Assembly: GCA_964016875.1 (NCBI GenBank)
Contig: OZ024733.1
Coordinates: 4,766,984-4,830,983 of the forward strand
Origin: Fallopia convolvulus
Taxonomy: Eukaryota; Streptophyta; Magnoliopsida; Caryophyllales; Polygonaceae
Direction of reading: 5' to 3'
Length of the DNA stretch: 64,000 bases
A program made the translations under genes and the position numbers. This document shows positions 1-12,634 of this stretch, one piece after another (position 1 is the stretch's first letter; every line of letters begins with the position of its first letter). The notes under the pieces were generated by a model. The model had not been told where the DNA came from. It ran no database searches and saw nothing but the letters and a program-made list of their open reading frames with translations.

Positions 1-616
1 GATATACGAGATAGTTTTTTAACATGAATATTTCATCTTAATAATTAAAAATTTATTTTCTTATTTTATCTCATTTGTATGCATTATGAATTTCATTCTT
101 AATTATTCAAGAATTTCACTAAGTATTTAATAGTAGTTTTCTTCCTTAGCCTATTTCTCCTAATTAATTATCATATATATCAAGATTATTCACTTATTAA
201 ATTAAAATTTTTTAAATAAATAAGTAAAAGTTTTATTTTTTTGTGTTTCATATAATGCATATTTAAATATCAAGCTACATAGAGAAATTAAACACATTTT
301 TTCACTTATTTAAATACACGTTAGTAAGTCAAGAAAATTAGCTTTTTAGTATTGAACGAATAATTTCAGTTTTCATGTTTTAAGCAAGTCTTATGTATTT
401 TATTAAATTATTTTTTATTTTCTCCATAATTTTCAGTTTTCATTTTTCATTTTCGGTTATCTCCTAACAAATTAATAAATTAAAGATATTTTCATGGACA
501 AATAAATCAGTTATTATTTATCATATTATACCTTTTATTAAAAATATTTTACTACAAAATAATTCATTATAGTATAATAAATTAAATTATATATAAAATA
601 TTATTGAAAATAAAAA
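1..616. other. AT-rich non-coding stretch
   Basis: Very AT-rich DNA without a convincing reading frame. It may be the body of the Helitron-like element whose 3' end follows, but no 5' Helitron end was recognised, so the left boundary is unknown. Confidence 0.4.
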
Positions 617-645
617 CCCGAGCGTAGCACGGGCTCGACCGCTAG
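617..645 (+). mobile_element. Helitron-like 3' terminus
   Basis: A GC-rich imperfect hairpin (617-633; stem arms cccgagc / gcacggg with one mismatch) is followed after 8 bases by CTAG at 642-645 and then T. Helitrons end in a short hairpin about 10 bases before CTRR and insert between A and T, so the fit is good. No Rep/helicase coding is visible, so this would be a non-autonomous copy. Confidence 0.6.
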
Positions 646-669
646 TATACATATAATAACACAAAAAAA

Positions 670-992
670 TTGGCTGCTCAATATTCGTTTATTTCACTAT
701 AAACAATTCAATTCACTAATGGATTGCATGCAATTAATGTAATAAGTACAATCGATTTATTAATATTAATATATAACGTAAAATAGTTAATTACAATTAA
801 TGAAATTAACATAGTAACCTAAAATACTTAGGCGGCTTAATAATATACGTTTATTTCACTTAATATAAACAATTCAATCAACTAATGAATTGCATGCAAT
901 GCAATTAATGCAATAAGTACAATCAATTTATTAATATATAACGTAAAATAGTTAATTACAATTAATGAAATTAACATAGTAACGTAAAATAC
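670..992. repeat. tandem duplication, about 162-bp unit, two copies
   Basis: Two adjacent AT-rich copies (about 670-830 and 831-992). Shared phrases include cgtttatttcact, aattgcatgcaat, aataagtacaatc and cgtaaaatagttaattac. They differ by scattered substitutions and small indels. Confidence 0.75.
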
Positions 993-1658
993 TTAAATTT
1001 TTAAAATTTATTTAACATAAAAAATTTACAATAACCATATATATATATATATATGTTTTACAACACCCAATTACTTAAAATGATAATAATGTTCAAATAT
1101 CAATATAACTAATATCAAACAAATTTTAGATTATTGCTCAAACATAAAAACACAAAAGAATGATAAAGTATTTCATTTGTTTCTTCGTGAAATTTATTCT
1201 AAGGATTTCGAGTTAATTACTTTGTAGTCATTGCTTAAATACAATTTCTTATATATATTTCTTATCTATATATAACATTAAAAAGTTATTTACATGGTGC
1301 ATTTATTGCACTTGGTACACAAATTTTATTATATTAAATTTCTTGCTAGATTGTCAAGATAAGTTCTTTAGTTCAAGTAGTTTGGGCCTTTGTAGTGGAG
1401 ATCTAAGGTTCGAGTCTCTACACACTTATTTTTGCCAAAATCAATATTATTTATACATGTGGTAGGAAATAACGAAACCAGATTGTATTCGAATATGAGA
1501 TTTTTGTATTTTAAAACTACCAAGCTTGATTGTGTAAGAAATTTATTTCTTTTCCAATTAAAATATTAATTTGGCACTAGACACGTTATTTTAACTATTC
1601 GACTTCGAATAGACACGTTTTTTTTTATCGTACATATGCTATGGTTGGCGCATTATTG
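993..1658. other. AT-rich intergenic stretch
   Basis: No coding potential seen. There is a short (AT)n run near 1037-1055. A segment near 1365-1432 ends in ggttcgagtctc, which resembles a pol III B box, but no good A box sits at the right distance. Confidence 0.35.
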
Positions 1659-3572
1659 TCATATATATGGTAAATATTTAAGGCTCAAGTCTCATGGTGA
1701 AAAACATTTCTAATTTTTTAGTCTTATGTAAATTACTAAAACAATAATTTTTGTTAAAATATTGTGTAAATGTTATAAGTATTTAAATGTATAATATGGA
1801 TTAACAACACATAGAGATTCTCTTAGGATGCTTATTCTCTTATATGTGTACTTATTGCCCACATTACCACCCCTAATTACACCTCTATTTATGTGTATAT
1901 ATGTTTGACCAATTAAATTTCATGAATTGACCTATATATATGGTATTGTACAAAGAGATCCAATGGTGTACACATTTCCCCTCTCTTGTGTCACTATTCT
2001 CTCTATGGTTACAATTAGTTTATAAATAATTATCAACATGTTTGAATAGCTCAAGGTAAGTATAAATTATGTTTTCTCTATGTCTTGTTGGTTATTGGGG
2101 TCTTAATACAATTATTATATATGTATTTGTGCAAATCTCTCCTTTGATATTATATTGGAAATCTATTCTCATTAAAATATAAAAATAGTATCTTGAATGT
2201 TTTTTTATTATATTTCTACTTTTTAATATCATATTGGTATTGCTCTTTATTATCTAACTAAATTATTGTCAATTTAGATCTAAAATTTATTTCCTTTAAA
2301 AAAATCTCAATTGTTGTAAATTATTATTTGCTATTTTCCCTATATTGTTTTGTGAAATGATCATCGGTTTATATTGTTTACAATGAAAAATTTGATAATA
2401 ATTATTTGATTTTTTTTGTTGTTGTTGGCGAACAGGAGAAAGTGGTACTTTGTATATTCTTTTTGGATGTTGTTCGGTTTGATCTTGGTGATTTTAGAAG
2501 TGAAAATTGCATTGGCTATGCAGTTGTTTATTGTTATAAAATATTTGTACATGACCTTTGATGATTTCTCCATATTATCAAAATGTGAATAGTTTTTTCC
2601 CTTTATATCTCTATTTTTTATATCAATTATTTACAAATGTATGTGTCCATTTATATATATCAATTGCTTAAACTATACTTTTTGTTAAAATATTGTGTAA
2701 ATGTTATAAGTATTCAAATGTATAATATGGATTAACTATACATAGAGATTCTCTTAGGATGCTTATTCTCTTATATTTGTACTTATTGTTCACCCCTAAT
2801 TACACCCCTATTTATGTATATATATGTTTGACCAATATAATTAAATTTCATGAATTGACCTATATGTATGGTAAATATTTAAGGTTCAAGTCTCATGGTG
2901 AACATTATGTCTAATTTTTATAGTCGTATTTAAATTGCTTAAACAATATTTTTTGCTAAAATATTGTGTAAATGTTATAAGTATTTAAATGTATAATATG
3001 GATTAACTACATATAGAGATTCTCTTAGGATGCTTATTCTCTTATATGTGTAATTATTTCCCTAATTACACCCCTATTTATGTGTATATATGTTTGACCA
3101 ATTAAATTTCATGAATTGACCTATATATATGGTATTGTACAAAGAGATGCAATTGGTGTACACATTTTCCATCTCTTATGTCTACTATTCTCTCTATGGT
3201 TACAATTATGTTTATAAATAATTACCAACATGTTCGAATAGCTCAAGGCAGGTATAAATTATTTTTTCTCTATGTCTTGTTCGTTATTGGGGTCTTAATA
3301 CTATCATTATATACGTATTTGTGTAAATCTCTCATTCGATATTATATTGGAAGTCTATTCTCATTAAATATAAAAATAGTATATTGAATGTTTTTTGTTA
3401 TATTACTATTTTTTAATATCATATTGGCATTGCTCTTTATTATCTAACTAAATGATTGTCAATTTAGATCTAAAAAAAATTCTTCAAAAGAATAACAATT
3501 GTTGTAAATTATGATTAGTTATTTTGCCTCTATTGTTTTGTGAAATGATCATCAGTTTATATTGTTTAAAAT
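1659..3572. repeat. three direct copies of a long AT-rich repeat
   Basis: A full copy at about 1659-2378, a shorter copy at about 2677-2862 and a full copy at about 2863-3572. All share phrases such as atagagattctcttagg, ccaattaaatttcatg and gtataatatgg. The full copies start with a stretch ending aaggYtcaagtctcatgg, resembling a B box. Short open frames inside lack domains and are not called. The repeats lie upstream of the Helitron-like end at 4120 and may be part of that element. Confidence 0.75.
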
Positions 3573-4089
3573 AAAAAAAAATTCAAAAATCAAAATTCAA
3601 CTATTAAACCTCTTAACTACGTAAGGTTTGCTTCTCTTTAAAGACATACGTATGCAACACGTTATAATTCGGGCGCACCCCAAATCCGAAATTATATTAA
3701 ACTCAAAAATCTCTAATGTGTCTATATTTTTAGTAGAGTTGTAAAGATGTATATATAGATAAGGGTCGAACTTAAAAAACAAATTAGATGTGTTATACAA
3801 TGTTTTCATTTAACAATTTTTGTCTAACATGCATGATCTAATAATTAAGTGTATGTATTTCAAGTGTACATGATTATATAACCAAATTTGCATTGTGATA
3901 TAATTAAGCGTGCACATATTGTATTATAACAAATAAAGTGTGTATGATCATCTAAATGCATAGCAAAGAAGACAAGGATAACGCTAAACAACAGACCGTG
4001 AAATCAACACACTTACAACTCCAAATGTATAAATATATTTATAAAATAAAAGCAAATTTAAACATAAAAAACAATTGTAAAATACATGT
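3573..4089. other. AT-rich stretch upstream of a Helitron-like end
   Basis: No gene seen. It lies between the repeat copies and the hairpin at 4090, so it is probably the 3' part of the same Helitron-like element. Confidence 0.35.
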
Positions 4090-4120
4090 CCCGTGCGTAC
4101 GCACGGGCCTGTTCACCTAG
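4090..4120 (+). mobile_element. Helitron-like 3' terminus
   Basis: A perfect 18-base palindrome (cccgtgcgt / acgcacggg, 4090-4107) is followed by nine bases and CTAG at 4117-4120, then T. This is the textbook Helitron 3' end. The following bases, tatacatata, are identical to those following the end at 645. Confidence 0.75.
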
Positions 4121-4227
4121 TATACATATAAGAATGGGTTTTGTCCCCATTTATTGCACTTATTAATCATGATCACAACTATTTTTATATAATTATAATT
4201 GCATAAAGAAAATCAAAGAATAGAGTG

Positions 4228-4280
4228 TAGCATAGTGATAAAAACTCATATATGAAACTATAGGTCATGGGTTCAAATCA
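4228..4280 (+). promoter_or_regulatory. pol III A and B boxes, SINE-like, copy 1
   Basis: TAGCATAGTGA (4228-4238) matches the A-box consensus except at its last base. GGTTCAAATCA (4270-4280) matches the B box imperfectly. The spacing of about 31 bases between boxes is typical of tRNA-derived SINEs. A tRNA fold is not evident, so this is a SINE head rather than a tRNA gene. Confidence 0.55.
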
Positions 4281-4470
4281 TAGGATTGTAATTTTTTAGA
4301 ATCTTAATATATTTTATTAAAATGATATTTGAAATAAAAAAAATAATAGGTCATGGGTTTCTTTATACATATAAGAATGGGTTTTGTCTCCATTTATTGC
4401 ACTTATTAATCATGATCACAACTATTTTTATATAATTATAATTGCATAAAGAAAATCAAAGAATAGAGTG

Positions 4471-4523
4471 TAGCATAGTGGTAAAAGCTCATATATGAAA
4501 CTATAGGTCATGGGTTCAAATCA
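4471..4523 (+). promoter_or_regulatory. pol III A and B boxes, SINE-like, copy 2
   Basis: TAGCATAGTGG (4471-4481) fits the A box perfectly and GGTTCAAATCA (4513-4523) fits the B box imperfectly. It is the second copy within the tandem duplication and is better preserved than the first. Confidence 0.6.
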
Positions 4524-4605
4524 TGGAATTGTAATTTTGTAGAATCTTAATATTTTTTATAAAAATGATATTTGAAATAATAATAATAATCAATATATTT
4601 ATTGG

Positions 4606-5269
4606 ATGTATTCATTAATTGCTTTCATGCAATCATATTTACAATCCTACCTATATAGTTGCAATCATTTTTTGGATCTATGACATCTATTATATATTAT
4701 TTTTACTCCAATAATGTGATTTTTAAAATATAAAATACGGGTACATAATTGACATTAAGTTAATCGATGGACACTTTCACATTGTTCATAATATATATAA
4801 TACCAAGTTAAAAATCTAAAATATGCAATACATAGTAAAAAATATAAAATTATATTTAAGGATATTTTTAAGAGTTTCAAGCCATGAGAAAGTAATTTAT
4901 GAAAACAATACAACAACAACAACAACATAGTAAAAATTTATAAAATTTACTTGATATGCATAAAAAACATCACTAACAATCTCAAATGATAATATTAAAA
5001 ATTAAATTCTAAAATATAGAGCATAGATAATCAAGTGAAAAATAAATTTAAGTTGAAAATTTTGTGAACCAAAAGATCTATGTTACAAATATTTTAATTA
5101 GGTAACTAATGATTATATAAATTCAAACTTAAGGAGACAATAAAAGACATTATACGTTTTTAGATTGGTCAAATTTATCATTGTGAAAGAGGTCAAATGA
5201 CATTTTGGTTTAATTAACTTATTGTATACTCTTTCTCATTGAATATATATATATATATATATATAAATA
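4606..5269. other. AT-rich intergenic stretch with simple repeats
   Basis: No gene seen. It holds a short (CAA)n run near 4906-4927 and an (AT)n run at about 5243-5265. The part from about 5185 to 5250 resembles sequence just beyond the other end of solo LTR A (about 20440-20495). Confidence 0.5.
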
Positions 5270-7914
5270 TAAAACACCCCTATTTTGCAACATTGGGTAT
5301 TACCGTCAGTGACCTCGGACTTTACTGTCCAAAGTCATCCAAGGCTTTAGAATGATATTTAGAACTTATACAATGCGGAAATTGACATAAATATTACACA
5401 AGTTTAAAGGATGCTCCCGAAGGAGACTTTGTTCTTACAACCTTCATTACAAAAATCAAAACAAAGTTTAATAGAGGAAAACATAAACTTGTCCTTGCAA
5501 CATAAGCATAAATAAACCAAAATAAACGTAAGGTACGTCTTTGCGAGTTCGGCTCTTCGTTCTTGATGCGGCCTTCACCTACGCCTTCTGGATGTTCCTA
5601 GGGTCTGGCATAAGTCACGAAGGGCGAGAAATGCCAGGCAAACATGCAGAAAAGCGGAATTAGTCTAAGAGACTAAGCAAGCGGGAACGAAACCTCTCAA
5701 GGGTATTTCGGTAATATAATATTCGAGAGATATTATTGGGTGTGTTTTAAGGTATAGCTCTTTATGTGGGGTTTATCGGGACGGAGGAGAGTGTATCTCG
5801 AGAGGAGATAACTCGTTAATCGAGAGAAGAATTACGAGATTGCAGACTTCTTAGAGTAGAAACCTCTCGCGCCCTTGCGGACCGAGAGTCGGATCGATCA
5901 TATGAGACCGGTCCGGTTTTGATTTCTTTTAAATGTGCTTTGGCACTTATCTTATATCGTGATGAAAACTTTCACCTACGTTAATGATTTTTAAGGAGCA
6001 TGGGGTGCATGCATGGGCCCGGACCAATGAAGGGAACCCAGTTCCGACACTTAGCTACGGTGCACTCATCCCTCCGTTGTGTGGGAGTGGACATAAATCA
6101 TGATCTTGAAAGTCGTACTTTAAGCAAAGAGGCATAAGACTTAGTAGGTTATATAGAGGTGCCGGGTTAGTCCCGCACCCCTCACTATTTCATCCAAACC
6201 GATCTCTAAACGGGGTCGTAAACAATCAAGGTCACAAACAAGACTAGCATAATAGTCCTATCAAAATTTAAATAATGAAATAACGATAACAGTGGGGTCA
6301 TTATTTCTAACAATCGATATTCCTAGGTTCGTTTATTATTAGCAAACAAGTTGTTCCCAACATCGAGAAATTTCACGAAACGAATTTATTTAGGCTACAA
6401 GGAGAAATTCCACTTGCCTTTGTTTGTACGATAGCGGATTAACGAAAGAGCGAAAAACGTTGTTCTCGAAACGGAATGGGAGCTCGACCTATCGACACGG
6501 AATATTCGAACGAGCTTTAATAAGAATTTTCTTTAAATTCTTTTAAAGTTTTGGAAATCTCTTATATCCTTATCATAAGAGTAATTTCTAAATTATTATA
6601 ATAATAATTTAGGTGGAGATGAATAAAATAATAATATCTCTTATTATTATTTTATTTTTGTAATATCCCTTATTCATTATTTTAGTTTCACTCACTATTA
6701 TTTTAACCAAGTCATACTTTAATTATTTTTCTTAAAATATTCCTTTTTAACTTAACTTTATTTTCTTATTATAATCAAGCAAGGATAATATCTTTATTAA
6801 AAATCATAAGATATAGTTTTCAATTTTGTTATATTGTATGAAGTATTGCTTTTATAAATTATTCGTAGGATTGTAAAAAGTCTAAAACGCCCTTGTTATT
6901 AATATCTCTTATTTTTTTTATTATTATAATATTATCCCCTTATCAAATAATATCCCTTTTAAAACTTCTAACATGATCTTATAATAATATCTTTCTTATT
7001 ATACTCCTCATTTAAAGACATGTAAAATTTAATAGAGATATTTACAATAATAGGTGTCCTTTTCTAGTACTTTTTCATAAATAGGAATTTCTAGTCAACT
7101 TTATATAGTATGTTTTCCATAAATTTGGTATGATGATAAAATAATCTTACTATCTTATTTAAATAATTTCCTCCATATATCTTTAGTTTATAATATAGAA
7201 TCATGTCTTAGAATATTATTTTGTATCTAGGGCATGCAGTTCATTTATTTATATCAAAGATCATAATAATATCTTTTCTTATCTTTTTAAATAAGATATC
7301 TTTTAAAAACTAACATGCTCAATATTTTATACTATTAGTTATATATGTAACATACTCTTAATATAACCATTATTTTTAATTAAAAATTTCCATGTCTTGA
7401 GATTTACTTTCAATATTAAACTAATATGCAATATAAGAGCTTTAACTAAGAATTATAAAATTTACCTAATTAACTTTATCTTGTTCAACTAATAAGATCT
7501 CTAGCTGGATATTTTTATTAGGTTATTAGCATAAATCTATTATTAATATATAGATTTCTATGGAAAGCAATTTAATTTATTTAATTCAAAATAAAAAAAT
7601 ATTTTTAGGAGAAAAGAATAGACCTTCAGTACTGATTTTACGTTACAAGAGAACAAAACTTCAGGGGAGAAGCCAGAGGGGGGTCGACGGCACCAGGCTG
7701 GGATGGCGGCGGGCTCGGCGGTGCACGGTGGAGGGCCGGCAGTCGTGCGGTGGTCCGGCGGTGGACTGAAAGGGGTGAGGTGGTGGCTTGGTGGTGCTTT
7801 GGAGGGTAAACAATGGTGTTTTTAGGGCCAAATTTCAGAAATTAAAAGGGATTTTTGTGGCTGATTTTTGATGATTCAAGTAGAACAAGTTGCTAGAGAG
7901 AAAGAGAGAATTGA

Positions 7915-10379
7915 TGTAATATTTGGGTTCGTTTTTCTTTTCCGTCGGAACAATGATCTTCTTGCTTGACAAGCAATTGAGTTCCTTGTTTTACAAGCAA
8001 CTTTGTGAGACAGATTAATTAATTAATTAGGTAACTAATCCCTATACTTCTCCTAGAAAACTTTATCCATTATCCTTATACGTGATTTCGTTTATCCAAA
8101 ATTTAATCTTATCAAATTAACAAATCCCATATCTTTTATCCATAAAAGATCCGATCTTTGATCTCCGTAACCGAACGACCACATAACTCAAAGTCCTTTC
8201 TAATTTTCCTCATTCGATTATCACACAAAATTTGGCTCCCTGTTCTTCGTGGAGAGGCCGGAAAGACTTCACCGCTTCATCGCCTTCGTGAAACCGACTT
8301 CCTTGCCCTCTTTTTGATTTCACTTAATCGATCGGGTTCACTGACGTCCCTTCTTGTCTTCAATCTGCGCGGTCGACGACGACTTGGCGCTCCCGTGACA
8401 GAACCAACCCTATTTTCGGTAAGTCGACGATATTTCGTGTCCCCTGTTTTTACCTTTCCCCAGCGACCTAAGGCGCTGTCTTTTCCTCGTTCGTTTCCTT
8501 TTTACTTTTCTATCAACTTTCCGACTCGCCTGTAGGATAGGACGTCGTTGGAGAGCCGAGAGGATTGTCGGGATTCACCGCCGCCGTCTATTGTCGTTGG
8601 AGACTACCACTGGTGAGTTTCTATTCTCCTGTTATCCTTAGTGTTGTCGGTTCGGGCAAGTACGTTTATGTAGAGAGGGTGGTCGTCGGAGGGCGTCGTT
8701 AGCCGGAAATCGGTGACGAGCGCATGGTGACCGATTCTGGTGATGGTCGCCGGTAGGAGTGGGGGGCGTAGCTATCTGGGAACGCCGGCGGGGCGCGAAC
8801 AGGGGCGGCGAGTACTGCTCGTCTCCGCCCTCCCTCAATGCCGCCGGGCAGGGGTTAGGAACGCAACAGGGATCAGGGCGTGAAAGCGAACCAGAGGCTA
8901 TGGCGATTTCGGATTCTCTAGGTTGAAGAAGAAAGGGTATTGGGCCCCATATAGAAGAGTCAAAGGCGGGAGGTTGACTGGGTTAGTAGAATAGTTAATT
9001 TTGGGCCGTTTGGTTGTTGCGTTAAATGTTGGGCTGGGAATGTTGATACTAGACTGAGATTTGTTTAACATGGTTGGTTCTAATTAGTAGTTTCAAGATT
9101 AGCGTTAGTTAGTATATATTGGAATTACGTAAAGTCTAGTTGTGTGAGTTTATATTTATGCAACAAGTATTGGTTACGTATGTTAGTATTATTAAGTGGG
9201 ACGTGGGGTTTAGTGGGGTGATTAGTTCGAATGTTGTTGAAAGGTAGTAAGGGTCGAACCTAACCTTTTTGTATATATATCCTTTTAGGTAATCGTTTCT
9301 GTTTGCGTTCTTAATTCCGTCTTCTTCAAAAGATCCCTAGTTTCGAGGTAAGTCGTTTTCGACTTGCTCGGTTCTTCTCTATCCTTGTAGATTGCATACC
9401 GTTATTGTAGGACGGGTTTTGGGAACTAGTCCCGAATACCTTTTTAAATTGTTTTGAATTTCTTGAATTGTTGTGTGTGTAAAATGGTTTTGGATGCATT
9501 TTATCGGCAAAATATTTTTGGAACGTTTTCTCTGTGTTGGTACCGTTTCCGACACGGCCTCATCATAGCTGGCGTTGAGGAAGAGTTGGCTATGTATGAC
9601 TCGTGTGACTGGGAAACCGTGCCCCTTTCAAAACGAAATTTATTATCTATGTGTTTTGGCAAGTGCTCCAGTGGAGGCTTAGCCGAGGTTAGAAGGGAGA
9701 TTGTGAAGTGGAATGAGAGGGCCTGCCTCTACACTCGGCGCGACGATGAGCGCCTTGGAAGTTGGATTGTGAGATGGAGGAATTGCATTGTTATAAGGTT
9801 GTATTTGTAAATGTGTATGTGGCTATGTGTGACTAATTATGACTAATTTAGGTATTGGCCTTTAGAGTTATGATTGCGATTGTGGATTTGGATGTTGACT
9901 TTAGAAGTGCTTTTAAAACGTCTTGCAATCTCCGTATTCTTTCTAACTTGATAGATTAGTAGCTGACCCTTCGGGGAATATTTTTCAGTTCCAGGTATGA
10001 ATCAGGGAACCGTGCAGGAACCAAGGCCAAATGGCGGGGCGGAGCGGTGAAGGGTGCGTTTCATAGTAGGGTCGGGTTTATGTTGGTTTATTTACGACTT
10101 ATTATTATGATGGTGGAGTTGGTATTAGGTTTTGCTTATTGTTATTTCTTCAATAATTCTTTTTAATAGTGTCTTGTCGGATTTAGATATTTATATTCTC
10201 GGGAATACATGCATAACTGTGTTTTCTAATTTTATTAAATAGAAAGGTTGGATGTTTTTATTAAGTTTTCTCGTCGTGCCCGCGTTGCAAGATCCTAAAG
10301 TGTTATTGTCAACCCACTTAAGTAGTACCTAGTGAGGTCTATTTCTAAGTAGCGCCCTGTCGGAAGTCTGGGTGTTACA
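7915..10379 (+). repeat. 5' LTR of the Tekay-like gypsy element
   Basis: 2,465 bp from TGTAATATTTGGG to GGGTGTTACA, followed three bases later by the PBS. It aligns to the 3' LTR throughout. A candidate TATA (tatatatat, 9272-9280) lies about 1.1 kb before the LTR end. Short open frames inside are not genes. Confidence 0.93.
9272..9280 (+). promoter_or_regulatory. candidate TATA box in 5' LTR
   Basis: TATATATAT in a pyrimidine-rich setting, conserved in the 3' LTR (18425-18433). It is the best TATA candidate in the LTR; the transcription start is not determined. Confidence 0.45.
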
Positions 10380-10382
10380 AAT

Positions 10383-10398
10383 TGGTATCAGAGCCAGG
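10383..10398 (+). other. primer-binding site, initiator Met tRNA
   Basis: TGGTATCAGAGCCAGG lies three bases after the LTR. TGGTATCAGAGC is the standard plant PBS complementary to the 3' end of initiator methionine tRNA, used to prime minus-strand DNA synthesis. Confidence 0.9.
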
Positions 10399-10628
10399 TT
10401 GACAACAGGGCACATGGAACTGACCAACGAGTGTACCCGAGGTCCAACTTAAAACCAAAATCTGTCGGTGTTTTCAAAATGTTTTCACTGGGGTAGGCAT
10501 GTTGCATATAGGGGGTAGGTGACACGTCGCGACTCCGCCCCCATCAGCCGAAGGACCTCACGTAGAATAGTAATAATTATGTTATTAAATAGGTTGCTTG
10601 AATTTGACTGTGGGACTTTTCGTTATAG

Positions 10629-11985
10629 ATGGCCCCACCAACCAGAGCGGGAGTTGCTGAAGCCAGTGGAAGAAGTCCGCAGAAGAGGCCGAGGTAGGGG
10701 CCGTGGCAGGGGTAGAGGAGAGGCCCCTGTGGTTGCTGAGCCAGAGGTACAACATCATGTTTCTCACCAGAAGGAGGTTGCTAAGAGTCGGGATGTGGCT
10801 GCTACTGATCATCAGGGAGACAGTGCGTTTGTCGCTGGAGGGGTTCCCCCAGCTAACGGGGCACAAGTGGGAGTAGGAGTGCCACCGGTAGGACTGGCCC
10901 CAGAGGTGAACGCTGCGATTCAGGTGTTATTGCAGACTTTGATTGGTGCGGGGGCTGCACCTAATCTGAACGCAGTTCCGGGGCAACAAGGGGCTGAGAG
11001 GAGGGCACCAGACCCAGATTCTATTTTGGTTGCCCGGTTAGGAGCATTGCCAGATTCGCGAGGACCAGCGATACTTGATCGTGTGGTCGAACCGAGGAGA
11101 CAGTATCGCGAGCCTCAACCTGACAAGTGGCTCGCGGAGTTTAGGAAGACTGGGGTGCCAAACTTTGCTGGAGCTCAAGGTTCCGACGTGGAGCAGTGGT
11201 TGAGGAGGGTGAAATCTGTGTTGGACTCCATTCAGGCACCAGAGGAGAGGAAGATGTCCTTGGTACAGAGTCTGCTACAAGAGAGTGCTTTTGACTGGTG
11301 GGAGTTGTGTAGGGATCACCAGACTGAGGTGACTTTCGAGGAGTTTGAGAGGAGGATTCGAGATCAGTATTGTCCTCCGGTGGTGAGGATGGCTCTGGAG
11401 GCTGCTTTTCGGGATTTTGGACTCGATAATATCACAGTAGTTGAGACTATTCTGAAGTTTCAGCAAGAGTTGGCGGCGCTGCTGAATGCTGCCCCTATTG
11501 AGGAGTTGAAGATCGCGACCTTTCTGAAAAGGTTGTAGCCGTATTTACGTGCCTATGGTTCTGGTCTTCGACTCGCGACATTGATAGATGTTCAGCAGTC
11601 TACTTTGGCTTATGTTATGGCCACGACCCGACAGATTCAGCTAGAGGTACATACCACCGAGAGCAAGAGGCAGAAGTTGTCTGCCCCGACAGAGCCTAGG
11701 AGACACAATTGTCCCGGCTCGTCTCAGCAACAACGATCAGGGTTTCAGTCACAGGGTCGTCAGGAACAGCGCCGTCAGAGTCAGTCCACTGGAGGGCTGA
11801 GAGAGTGCTTCAACTGTGGAAGCACTGCTCATTTGAGGAGTCAGTGCCCGAAGCCAGTCAAGAGCTGCTTCACTTATGGGAAGCTTGGCCATTTACAGCA
11901 GTACTGTAATGTTGGAGAACCCTCACAAGGATCTTCACCGGGGACAGTGAACCAGGTGCCTCGTCGTCAGCCTCAACAGTTTCAA
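10629..11985 (+). pseudogene. gag: gag (capsid/nucleocapsid), decayed
   Basis: The likely start is ATG at 10629, but that frame hits TAG soon after; the rest continues in another frame from about 10680, so a small indel is inferred near 10650-10700. After an RGRGRG basic stretch comes a plant gypsy gag core (WLAEFRKTG, then WLRRVKSVLDSI and FDWWE). Nucleocapsid motif CFNCGSTAHLRSQC at 11806-11847 is a complete CCHC knuckle; a second one nearby (CFTYGKLGH) has lost its second Cys. In-frame TAG codons lie at 11536 and 11986. The role would be packaging of element RNA into virus-like particles in the cytoplasm; this copy cannot make it. Confidence 0.88.
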
Positions 11986-11988
11986 TAG

Positions 11989-12620
11989 GCACCGAGTCAG
12001 GGCAGAGGTCGCGGCGCAGGAGTTAGTACTACTGGAGGCAATCAGCCTCATATGTTTGAGATGAGGAGGGCTAATGCCTTACACGCGCCGACTGCTACAA
12101 GTACGATTTGGATTCAGTCTAGACCTGTTCATATACTGTTTGATACGTGTGCTAGCCATTCTTTTATGTCTTCTGCTTGCGTGGCTAGACTAGGACTGAC
12201 TTGCACTAAGGGGGTGTCTTTTGTTGTGGGGCTGCTCGATGGCAGTAAGGTGAGCGGGAATAAGGAGATTTTACAATGGCCTATTAGAATAGGGAATAGG
12301 GATTGGTATGCGGATTTCATAGTAATGCAATTGTCACCGGACGATGACGTGATTCTGGGGATGGACTGGATGAGACGCTACCGAGCAGTTTTGGATGCAC
12401 ACAGGGGTACAATTACAGTGACAGCAGATGATGGGACCATACATGTGTGTCAGAAGTTAGAGCATGAGGGGCCCGGATCGGTAATTAGTATGGTAAAGGC
12501 CGCCAAGTTGCTCAGTGATGGATGTGTAGGATATTGGTGTTATGTCCTACAGGGGGACAAGGAGAGACCGCACATACATGATATACTAGTAGTGTGTGAG
12601 TTTGAGGACATTTTTTCCCG
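11989..12620 (+). pseudogene. aspartic protease domain, decayed
   Basis: Same frame as gag. The active-site region reads LFDTCASHSF (Asp codon at 12142), where the family has D-[ST]-G-A-S-H-S-F, so the active-site Gly is Cys here. The downstream flap and ILGMDW motif of gypsy proteases are present. The product would cleave the gag-pol polyprotein. Its 3' end runs into a deletion joint near 12620. Confidence 0.85.
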
Positions 12621-12634
12621 AGGAGCTTCCAGGA

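Larger units (their letters stand above)
4121..4605. repeat. 243-bp tandem duplication containing a SINE-like unit
   Basis: Copies start at 4121 and 4364, each with tatacatataagaatggg, and are nearly identical over about 240 bp. Each copy contains one tRNA-like promoter unit (annotated separately). The first copy abuts the Helitron-like end at 4120 exactly. Confidence 0.85.

Noticed and set aside
8158..8838. Open frames inside the 5' LTR of the Tekay-like element, also found in the 3' LTR
   Set aside because: No domain, mirrored in both LTRs and open on both strands because of GC-rich composition.
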